This document shows, piece after piece, positions 32,176-42,700 of a stretch of DNA of 64,000 nucleotides. The stretch spans positions 2,575,001 through 2,639,000 of the forward strand of contig NC_058496.1 of the NCBI RefSeq assembly GCF_020382885.2, in the 5' to 3' direction. Each line of letters starts with the position of its first letter. Position 1 is the first letter of the stretch. Source of the stretch: Scatophagus argus (taxonomy: Eukaryota; Chordata; Actinopteri; Scatophagidae). Under the pieces are notes generated by a model that worked only from the letters and a program-made list of their open reading frames with translations, was not told the origin of the DNA and searched no databases. The translations under genes were made by a program, and so were the position numbers.

Positions 32176-33053
32176 GCATATTGTTTAAGAACATACTGTG
32201 GTATCAGTTACAATAAGGTCTCAAGGTCATGATGTTGAAATTATCTAATATTTAATATATATTTTTATATATACCTCTTACATTTCTAAGCATCAAATGG
32301 TATTTCAATAACATAATAAATTTAATTATAAGCAATATTAAAATACCTGAATATAAATAACATGCTTTGAGCAAAATAACTGTTCATTTACAATGGTAGT
32401 TCAAACAAACTAAGTCAAGAGTTGTCGAGCCTTTAGAAATAGCTTAAACCTATACATTGCTTTGTGTCAAATGCATTTTTTCTTTTCGACTGAAGGCCAC
32501 TTTAAAACAAAGCAATTTACATGAGAATGACATCAAGTCTTACCACTAGATGAAATAATCTCCAACCAAAATTCTTAATGTAGTGGGGAGACAAATAGAT
32601 GGTTTGATTGTACTCATCTATCAAACAATAACTAATATATCAATAATAATGAAAAAAAATACCCACACGACTACAGTATACTTCAGAAATAATACTTAAG
32701 TACTAATAAACAGTTGTAGTATTACAACCACTATAACAAGTTATAATATGAATTTTTGATATAACACTTCTGGAGAAATCAATAGTGGACGACTGTTACA
32801 ATATGAGACCTGGTTGTGTCTACCATTACGTAATGGCAATGAGATGAGTACTTCATAAATATTGTGTGTGCTTCATACAGTGTCTGCAGTAACTGCACAG
32901 ATCATACATGTTCACATCTTTGACACCTGGATAGCTGGGTTTGTGCCTAGTCTACATGCATCTACATTAACTCTTCTGGGTGCAACAGGATCAAAACAAG
33001 CCAATGACGACATAGCCTTTAAAAGTGTGTGTATATACTCTATGTGTGCGTCT

Positions 33054-33054
33054 A

Positions 33055-33086
<32 letters not shown>

Positions 33087-33093
33087 CACGCGT
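33054..33093. repeat. Alternating purine-pyrimidine tract (TG)n(CG)n
   Basis: Roughly 40 bp of strict TG, then CG, then TG and CACGCG alternation, lying in the probable ajm1 3'UTR. Confidence 0.85.
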
Positions 33094-33247
33094 GGCAAAA
33101 CAGTGAAATAAGAGAAAGAGAGCTTGGTCACATATATACACATACCGTATGTCCGTATCGATGTTCAATTTATCTAACCACACCATCTATTTACAGTATG
33201 TACATTTAGCGTAGCTGACATCATTTTCATTACTATTTAGTGCTATA

Positions 33248-36122
33248 CTATATAATATCATCCAAGAGATGAGGCGTACCCACCCAGTCCAGAGTTCTTG
33301 GCTCGGATGCGGCCATGATCATGCACATAAACTGTTTCCCTGTTCTCTTATCTATTGGGTAAATTGTTGTTGGGGTGAACCTCTTGTTGCTCTCCACAAA
33401 CTCACACAGCTGACTATAGATTTTGGGGTACTCGTGACGAAGGAAGACTCCTCTGGTCCTGAGCTCACGCTGGATATTGACGAAGCACACCTCTCTGGCT
33501 TTTCTTCCCTCCTCCCCCTCCTTGTCAATATCCGGTGTGCCTGGAGGCGGAGTGAGGATGAGAGTTTCCATTTCACTGTCCTTCTTGAGTACCTTTTTGT
33601 CAGGGCTTGAGGAGGCCAAGGACACCTTTGCATATTTTCGAACTGTTGGTGCTTGGACCCTCGGTGAAGGTCTGTTAGGCACTAGTTCACCAACAGCTAT
33701 GGATACATTCAGAAGGAAACATTCATTAGGGTCGTATTCATTACCTGCCTGCTGCAGCTCCTTGCAGTATTCACCCAGGTTGTCCTTGAAGCCGTCCAGC
33801 TCTCTCAAAGATAAGTATGTCGGAGACATGAGGAGGCTCTCGAGTCCAACTTGCAGGAAGTTGTCAGCTGTCTCTGGATTGGCAAAACCCAGAAAGAGAA
33901 CACCTCTCCCTCTAGAGAGGTAGCCAGCTTTAGCAACGCGAGAGAAGGCTTTGTGGATCTCTGAATTCTCTCTGCAGAACTTAAGAGTGTGTCGGCACAC
34001 ACTGTTGACACGGCCGTACAGACAGGTCTCTTTATGAGTCTCCCAGTCGTCCCTGCGACAGTTTCGCGAACAGTAAAAGGTGTAGCAACTGTGACAAGAT
34101 TTGAAATACAAGCAAGCGTTGAACATGTTCTCAGTCCGTTTGCACTTCTTGTTAGCACACACCATAGTGTCATCTTCATCTGTGCTGTGGTCTGGAGAAC
34201 AGTCTTCTGCACTCCTTTGTAAAGCATCACATCCACTGTCGGGATCTTTGTTTGTGTCAGGGCTGGATTTAGAAGACGGGAGCTGTGTGTTCAGACATCC
34301 TACGTTTTCAAGTCCAGAAGGTCTTCTGTCTTTGTCATCGTCTTCAATAATTAGCTGCTTCAGCTGGTCTAAAAGGTCTTCGCTTGACTTTTTGCAAGTT
34401 GGTGGTTTGTAATCAACGACCAAATCAGCTAAGAGTTTGTCCAGCTGCTCTAGACTCTGCTGGAGGGAGAAGTTGTTGTGTTTCCTGTCTTTGCTTATGT
34501 CCTCTGTGGTGGATTGCTGCTTCTGATGCGTTACTTTCTCAGATGGTGTCTTTTCACTGTCCAACATATCCCATCTGACAGAGTGCACATCACTCCGCTT
34601 GCTGTTGCCTGCGGTTAAGTCGTTGTCTGTTATGGTGATCTCAGGAGTTACAAACCAGTTCCCACTCTTGGTATTCCTCCATGGATTGCTCGAGCCCCTC
34701 TCTAATGAGTTTTCAGAGAGTGAGAGGGCAGCGTAGCGCCTTGGTGAACTTGAGAGGTTAAGTATAACAGGCTGAGAAGTGACATCAGAGGGAGCTCCAT
34801 GCCTTGCTTGGTAAAACAGGTTCTCATAACTTCGTCCACGTGGCACTGACTGCTCTCTGTCATACCGAGGGTACAGGATATTGTCCCAAGACTTGGAGTG
34901 GTTTTTCACCTCTGCTCCTAGCCTATTTGTCTCCACATAGCTGTTGGTGTACCATGGGGGCATACTGAGGTCTTGCCTCACTCTTGGTGGTGTGAGCTGA
35001 GAGGACTGGTTAGAGTAACCAGATATACTTGAGCGATACCAGTCATCGGAAAAGGCCTGGGACATTCGGGGGCGCTGACGACCCTCCGTGTGATATGGCC
35101 TTGAAGGAAAGCACTGCTCCTCAGGAGAGCCGTACGGTTTGGAGTAAACCAACCTTGAGCTACTCATATGGTACGGATTGAACCGGTTGTCCTCTCCATA
35201 GTAAGATCTAGACAGAGGAGTTTGAGAAAAATATGATCCTGCCTCACTTGTAGAGTAAGGCCTACTATATACAGAGTGTGCTGGCTCTCTGTTGGAAAGG
35301 TGGTCTGTGTAATATGACCTGACAGGAAGGGTGTGCACCCATCGAGTCCTTGGATCGTACTGACTAGTCATTGTACTACCGTGACTGGTTAGGCTGGACC
35401 GATCATCCTGAAAGTAGGGCCTAGAATAGGGATGGACTGGAAACCGGACAGGGTCCTCTGTATAGAAAAACTTTGTCGGTATGTTAGGGTTTGAGTAAGC
35501 TCTTTGCTCTTGACTCAGATATGGTGCAGTTGGTGATGGCATTCTATGCATACTGTCTAGATGCTGGTAGGAGATGGGAGACATGCTGGTGGTATAGTGG
35601 TATCCTTGTCTAAAATCCCCACTGTAGCATTCGCTTGGAGTGGGCGTTGGTGAGGAGACAATCTGTCGCGGTACATACAAACCTCTACTGCTACTGGCCT
35701 GGGAGTATCTCTGCCAAAGATGCTCAGTCCGTACATTGGGAACCTGCCTAGCTGTGTGCTGCAGCACAGAAGCATCTGGTTTAATGTCCACACGACACCT
35801 GACGTGAGGGGTTATGGCTGGTTTATCAGGTTTATCCTCCTCAAAACAGTCTGAGACATACAGGGGAGAATGAGGCTGCAGTTTGATAGGATGCACATCG
35901 TTCAAAAAAGCCCTGTTTGAGGAGAAGGGTTCTCGATGTGTTTCTGAAGTCCTTAAGCTATCTGATGCAGCCTGAGGTGCATCCCTCCCCTTCTTGCCTC
36001 CTGGAGGAGACACCGAGATGGGCACAGGAGTGAGAGTGGCCTTAATTCTTGGAGCGCTTTTAGATCTTGTTCTCTTTTTAGAATCTGACCATGTAAGATG
36101 GCTGGGTTTGTCCTGGGTGGTG

Positions 36123-36159
<37 letters not shown>

Positions 36160-36490
36160 ACTGCCTGGTGTTGAACAGATCAGGAGACGAAAAGCGAAGG
36201 TGCCCCGGTTGATCTAGTCCGTTCCACATTAGGTCTTTGTTTAATGTCTGATGCTCAGTCCTCTTGTAAGGGTACTCCATCGAAGAAGAGAAGGACTGTG
36301 GGTCATCCAGTGACTCAATGAAGTCAAAGCTACGGCAGTGCCTTTTGTTGATGATTTCCGATTTGTCAATCATTTTCAAGTCACACTGCCCGGAGGAGTG
36401 GATAGAAACTGACGGGTCAGTCAGGGGATTCAGAGTGAAGTCCTGATAAAGCGTCGATGCCAGAATATCAGGGGGGTGCGTTCGTGTCAT
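33248..36490 (-). CDS. ajm1: AJM1: apical junction component 1 homolog (single coding exon)
   Basis: Uninterrupted 1080-residue frame. The N terminus (MTRTHPPDILASTLYQD, then NKRHCRSFDF), the middle (HPIKLQP, VRCRVDIKPDASVLQH, SKSWDNIL, RGRSYENL, SPRRYAALSLSE, TPEITITDNDL) and the C terminus match vertebrate AJM1 (human C9orf172), also encoded in one coding exon. The family is named for the C. elegans apical junction protein AJM-1; its biochemical role is poorly known. Residues 1-770 are low-complexity and rich in Ser, Tyr and Pro, with 11 glutamines at 112-122 and Tyr-rich repeats at about 338-466. A MYND-like cysteine cluster spans 778-823. The segment from about 825 to 1080 is a conserved globular-looking domain ending TPHLLDDII. 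It sits between gapvd1 and syn1, same strand. Confidence 0.95.
36125..36157 (-). repeat. Pure CAG repeat (11 units) encoding polyglutamine in ajm1
   Basis: Eleven uninterrupted CAG codons on the minus strand give Gln112-Gln122 between NTRQF and HTTQ. No interrupting CAA codons, so the tract is likely length-variable. Confidence 0.97.
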
Positions 36491-36542
36491 CTTAAAGGAA
36501 CTTCAATGCCCTCCATTCAGTGTGATTCAAGATCAACACAGC
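36491..36542 (-). other. ajm1: ajm1 5'UTR with splice acceptor
   Basis: A good minus-strand acceptor (tttctttccacag|GC) lies 52 bp before the ajm1 ATG, so the coding exon is probably exon 2 or later and the leader is spliced. Confidence 0.6.
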
Positions 36543-36623
36543 CTGTGGAAAGAAACAGACAGATGAACAAATGCACTTCAGTGCGATTTAAATGTGTAGA
36601 TGTGAGGAAATGTTTCACTAGAA

Positions 36624-36750
36624 CAGTAGCTTTCAAAGCGGGGCCCAGGGACCCTCGGGGGTCCTTGATGTGGTTCCAGTGGGTCTCCACCAAAAGAGGA
36701 ATCATCTATTTTCATCACAATTCCATCCATAAGTAACAGGATGACAGGAT
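36624..36750 (+). mobile_element. hAT-type terminal repeat, copy B
   Basis: cagtagctttcaaagcgggg, cccagggaccctcggggg and caattccatccataagtaac. Same family and orientation as copy A at 26148-26270; lies 80 bp upstream of the ajm1 5'UTR acceptor. Confidence 0.6.
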
Positions 36751-37975
36751 GTATGACTATGTTGGCTACGGGTTTCAAAAACTTCAGTGGTTATCTCCTC
36801 ACCCCCACACCGATGGAAAGTCCGTTGAAGTTTTTAAGTCTACAAAGCACTTCTGGAGCTTCACAGCAACCAAGTGTTCCAGTATTCTCCTGATCAAATG
36901 AAGAAGCACCAAAGTTTTGTGGACTAATAAACTTCACCAGACTACCACTGACTTTTTTTGATTTTTGGGTGACCTGTTTCTTTACTGTTATTTATTCAAA
37001 AGAATCTGTAAAGGTGAATCAGATGTAGGTCAGTCAGTGCAACCACAACCTGAGCACATGATACAGATACCAACAGTGATGCTGTAGTTGCGCATTTAAT
37101 GACCAAGTTAATTTCATGCTGACAGCCACAACACAAACTGAGCAATGTGACAACCAGTCATTGTTTGAGTTAATTTTTAAGAGACACTGTGAGCCAAATC
37201 AGAGTCTTTCACTGTCAACTGAATGTTTCTTTTAATAATTAGAAAATGCAAAACATATCCAGCATGATCTTATACCAAATTGCTGGAGAAAAATGATCAA
37301 TTTTACATGAAATTTTTTTGAAAGATTAATCATTAAACACAGCTGGAGACAACTGTGTCAAAGCTACTTTAATATATTTTGTATCAAATATAATTTAATA
37401 TTATTTTAAATAATATTATTTCAGTGTGTGTTAGTTTGGTTTGTAACACATAACCATTTTCATATTAGAGGCCTCACTATATAAATAAAATTATTATAAA
37501 AAGTGTGTTTCAGTTTCAGAAAGTGACTGCACTTATTATTTTTATTTATTTATTTATTTTTTCATTTTTTATTTTTAAAAAAAGGCAGTGCAACAAAGCA
37601 TCCGTGTTTTCTGCTGTTTGAATTATTCACATCATATGAATAAATAATATGACGACAACTGCTGTTGATCTCTGCCTCATTCAGAGCACTTTTCAGGCCT
37701 TTGAATATCATCGTGGACAAAATCATTCCACTTCAACAATGGATTTATGTGTCACACACACATGGGCTTTCTTGTTGGCACCCACCCACGAGCTAACCCT
37801 GAGCTACCATCTGTTCACGGCGAAGAGGATGGACTGACCAGCCCTCTGCCTGCCATGTCTCCTCAGCACACCTGAACATCACGTCTGTTCACACACGACC
37901 AGCCTCGACAGACAAACCAGCACTGTTTTTCACTGTTTCGTTTGGCCCCCGAGAATTGTTTATTTCAGTGAGACC

Positions 37976-37981
37976 TGTGTG

Positions 37982-38033
<52 letters not shown>
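37976..38033. repeat. (GT)n microsatellite
   Basis: Nearly 30 dinucleotide units with one GC interruption; the longest GT tract in the window. Confidence 0.95.
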
Positions 38034-38035
<2 letters not shown>

Positions 38036-39505
38036 ACCTTAATAAAACAAACTGCTACAGCAGCTACAGTTGCATACAAAGATTACTTAATTGATTTTAA
38101 AAGACTAGCCATCTAGATTTGCATGAAAATGTAGCAGGGGGTAAAACACTGCAACTGAATACCAAATACCTCATTTTTGGCAAGATGGATCACCTATTTT
38201 TAGAATATTCAGTTGTGTACACAGCATCGAGTGTTTCAGCTGTAAATTCAAAGCATCATTTGGTTTTTTCAAATTTTACAGAAAATAACGCCGACTACGT
38301 GCTGTACTTTCACCAGCTGTTTCATCACCACTGATCTCTAAGGTCTAATTTATGGCTGAATATTGTTATAATATGAAGACAATTTGGAGCTGACTCTTTG
38401 CCACCTGGGGATACTTCAGTTTAAACTACACGCCACTAAGGTGTGGGATGTAAAAGGTGAACATTCAGTGAGTGAGTTCACCACCATAACGTATCTGTCT
38501 CATAGAGTTACCCAGCTTTAAGACACTCCTGGATACAACCAATAGCGCCCACTACTGTTGTAAGAATGAACTTGCATGTGAGGATACTGTAAAAACAGAC
38601 CTACACAGCTACTGTACCACTTCCAGTAGGAACGCTCTACATGCCGCAAGAGATTAAATATCTGAATAAATTATCTACAATAGGTCACTACTGACATCAC
38701 TACTGACCCTCACAGGCACCTGTAGAAATATCAAGATTCTTTTCCTGTAGAGAAGTGTTGTGTTTGATCTGATTTAGGATTAAATAGATTTGTTGTTCTT
38801 CCAAACGAGCTGCCTGGACTGCATGGATTCCTTCCTCTGCTCATCTTCACGGTCTCAGGCTGTTCTTCAATAGGGGGGCTACACTTTCCAGCCCTGGTAT
38901 AAAACCACATGCCACATACTGTCTCCATGGCTACAGCACACAGCAAAGAAACCATGAAACGCTGCTGGAGTTGCACACAAATTCAGCCTGAAAACGTGGA
39001 CTCCTGATAAAAACGAACACCTTCAGCGTGAAGGCCGAGTTTAACTGCGTGTTGTTATGCTTCTACCTGCTGTCTGATATTAACGGAGCTCTTGTTCATC
39101 TGATGGCCAATTTCGACTGTAATCAAAACAACCTGGACATTACGGGATTGTGCCCGTTTTGCGAGGTTTTGCAGACAATAACAAACGTGATGCAGACTCT
39201 CCCGGATCCTCCCCACGGTGGCGTGCCGAGGCGCATTCAGCCTTGAAGCCTCACCAAATACTTGCTGTAACGCACTTCAGCACCCCGCTTTATTTTGGTG
39301 CTGCGGCACGGCCGGACCCCCCATCTTTTGTGGCTGACCTAATGCCTTTGAGCCCGGAACGACATCATTTGCAGAGTAAGAAAGAAAGAAAGAAAGAAGC
39401 ATCGGGTTCAAAGCAGGACAGATCCCGGCGGGACGCAGAAAGCGGAGAATGACTTGGGCTAAGTTTGGAAATGTTAGGATTGAGCGAGTGCCGGAGGGGC
39501 CTTAC

Positions 39506-39750
39506 CGCCTCGGATGCGGGGGACATGGTGAAGCAGCAGCAGCAGCAGCAGCCTGTTGTCCGTGGGTTGCAGCTTCATCCCCGCCGCACCTGCCGTGAGC
39601 CTGTCGGAGCCGCGCCGTCCTTCATGCTGCCTTACATGTTGTCGACTTCAGCCTGCGATGCTCTCACAGCCGCTTATGTCCGTGCGTGCGTGTGTGTGTT
39701 GTGTTGTGTTTGTGTGTGATGGAGGGGAAGGAGGAGGTGTGTCTGAGCCT
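39506..39750 (-). other. Candidate ajm1 leader exon in GC-rich DNA
   Basis: The most GC/CpG-rich stretch upstream of ajm1 (about 39.15-39.85 kb) contains a strong minus-strand donor, GAGGCG|gtaaggcc, ending at 39506. It would fit as the untranslated first exon joining the acceptor at 36542. The 5' limit is arbitrary. A short (AGC)n run at about 39533-39552 would lie in it. Confidence 0.3.
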
Positions 39751-42700
39751 GCGCTTGTGCGCGTGCCTCTGGAGGCGTGGTTGTGCGTGTTTTTTATGAG
39801 GAGGGAGGTGGGGGGTGTTGGAGGGAGGTGGGGAGGGTGTTCAGTCTCGGAACAGCAATGCGGTCTGTCCGTTCATCTCTGAATACGAAGCCCTGAGGAC
39901 ACGAGGGCATTTCCGGCTGGCTGTTTGCTCGTCCTGCAGTGTGAGGTGCTTTGTAATCAGCTTTCCTCGTCTGGAGGCAAAACACTTCTGACATTTACAT
40001 TTTTAGAAAGTTTGCAGTCAGTCTGCAGCCTGCAGATTCGGGCCTCTCCTGCACTTGGCTTGTCACATCTGGTCTTCCTCCTACACTGTTGGACATGGGT
40101 TCGAAGTCTGTGCCAGCGTCATGTGATTCTGTACTTGATTGTGGTGGAAGTAGATCCGTGATGTGAGGCTGCAACTAAGAATTGTTTTCAGCATCCATTC
40201 ACGTGTTGCTTATTCTCTAAAACAGTCAGAACACTGTGGTATTCGTACACTTATCATTTGTGACAAAGGAAAACATCAACTTGAACCAGCATCGACTGAA
40301 GAATCCATTAATCCACTGACCCTTGTGGCTCCAGTGTGATGGACTCTCTATCACAACTTGACCTTTACTGGCTGGAGTTGCTCCTCTGAAAGCAAACTGG
40401 AGTCTGGAGAACATCACCTCCAACGCAGTGTGGCAGAGGTTTGTGAAACAGGAATCCATAGGATTTGTGTACACTGACAAGAGTCTTCAGTTTAGTTTGC
40501 AGCTCAGAGACGTAAGAATCACTCAGAATGAAGCCTCACCCTGAAAACTCGTGAAATGGAATCTGGATCGGTGAAATCTGCTAGATATTCAGCCATGACT
40601 TTGGCAACCTTCTCCGTAAACTCCAAAGTCCTCTCTCCAGCTCTGACTCACATTTCCATCGTCACCTCTCGCAACATTTCATCTGCGAGAGGTGATTTAG
40701 GTCATGTGCTGTGGGGCCCTGTGGAAATCCTCCTGGATGGAACATGATGTTGCTTGCACATTGTCTTTGCTGTTTGCAGTGTTGCAACATGAAAGATCAG
40801 CCACATTGTGTTTCCTCTGGCCTGCACATCTGCCCCAGAGCCTCACCTCCCCGCAGCCTTGTGCACTGTGTGAATTGATGGTGGGGACAGCTGGCTGTGA
40901 GCCCCAGCACCGGAGCATGTGACTGCTGCTGGAAAACTGCTTACTGAAGCACTCTCACGGCAGACAGAAATCACCACAGAAGAACTGTGCTGATCGGGCT
41001 GAAGATGGCAATGAAACTTAGCTGCTCATTTTGCTACAGGAAACGGCAGCTTTGCACTGCACCGATTTTTCTATCCTCAATTCTTTTCCTGCCTGCGTCC
41101 TGGTTGCAAAACACAGCGGCTAACCGAGACTCCATCTGTGACATGTATGAGATCTGATTCGGAACGACGGTACAGTGGAGCTCACATTGTGCGGCATCCA
41201 GCATCCCTGAGAGTGGGGATCTTTCTGAGCATGTGTGACTCACCCTCTCCAGCACAGTGCGCTGGCATCAGTTTGTGTCAGCTGTTGGTTAGCAGGCATA
41301 AGTGTCTGTCAGCTGGCTGCTAGCAGGTGTCTTAGGCACCTTGTAGGCTCTGTGGAGAGGAAATCAATGGCTCTCTGTTGATTAGACAGGAATCAATAGG
41401 GTTTATACCACCACAAAGTAAGGAGACTGAAGCAGAACGCTGCCTCGCTCTGCCACCAGAGCTCAGGCGAGCTCTCATGCTGCTCTGACATATCAGCCAT
41501 AATGAGCCATAAGGACGAATCTGGACGTTCTGCTTTGTTCCTGCACTGTTCCCCGCTCATGCTGGCACAGTAAACAACCTTCAGTTCTCCAGCTGGCTAC
41601 AATTAACTCTACGAAAGATTAAGCGACTCTGTGCAAACTTTTTCTGATTTCTGTGTTCCCTTTGGAGGGAATTACATAAGAGATGCAGGGATGCAAACGC
41701 AGCTTACAAAGTCCAGCCCAAAATAGCCAGTGTGGCAGGCTAATACAAAGCAACTCTCAGCTTCAGGTTATTTTGGATTGTTATTATATGTCAGAGGGAA
41801 CAAGGAAAACACATTAGACAGAAATGTTAAGGCAGACACACTCCAGTTTGAATTGTTTCACAAGAAATCCCCGGGGATGGTGTCCACGGTCCCTGCTGTG
41901 CTGAATATTTCACACAGCCAGAATTAGACCTTAGTTAGACTCTGAATGTGGGTGGTTCCATGAGATCCCACAGGACCCTTTCATGGCCTCTATGAAATAT
42001 GTACGTACTCTGACTCAGTGGACAGGATGAAGAGGGGAGTGAAATGCAGCAGGGAATCTGAAGACTCAGTGGGAGATGCTTCCAGTCTTCCCTTAATTCC
42101 AAATGAACTCAGACTAAGTCCTCAACAAATTAAACCACCCCAATCCTCTCCTTCCAACATTCCTGCCCCAGACATAATTTCCAGCTGTGGCAGTCCATGC
42201 AGGGCGCACGCCACCCAGACCGCGTGTTTCTGTGAGGATTTAGACGCAGCCAAGTGAAGTATTTGGATGCTTTCTCGGCTCAACGGGGAACTGAAGAAGC
42301 CACGTTGGTGTAGCTTTGATTCCTGGTGGATCAGACTGGATTATATTCAGCGGATTGTTAGGCTTTTCCTGAGTGCCCTAGCAGAACTCTTAGTGGCCTC
42401 ATGTCGCTGATATACTGCAGGTCGTAAAGGGGGAAGAAGCGATTTCATGATCATGGTCTCCGCCTTCCGCCAGACGGGGGGCTGTGCATCGCTGAAGAGG
42501 AGGATGAAACAGAAGAGAAAAACCACTTGAGTGTAATTTTCGCTATGCTTAATGAGCAAACCGTGTTTACTTTGGCTGCACAAAAAAAAGAACATTCCTA
42601 TCCACTCCAAGTTAACACTCATAAACAAATTCATGTGCAAGCCAAACCATTTGGGAGCGGTCTCCATGGTAACCCACAGTGAGTAGGAGCGAAAGAGACT

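Noticed and set aside
37976-38033. Regular repeats considered as a CRISPR-like array
   Set aside because: Simple dinucleotide microsatellite in a vertebrate genome; no direct repeats with unique spacers.
39025-39720. Several plus-strand frames in the GC-rich stretch (for example one with a short polyglutamine)
   Set aside because: Composition-driven frames in CpG-rich promoter-like DNA; no similarity to known proteins and no exon structure.
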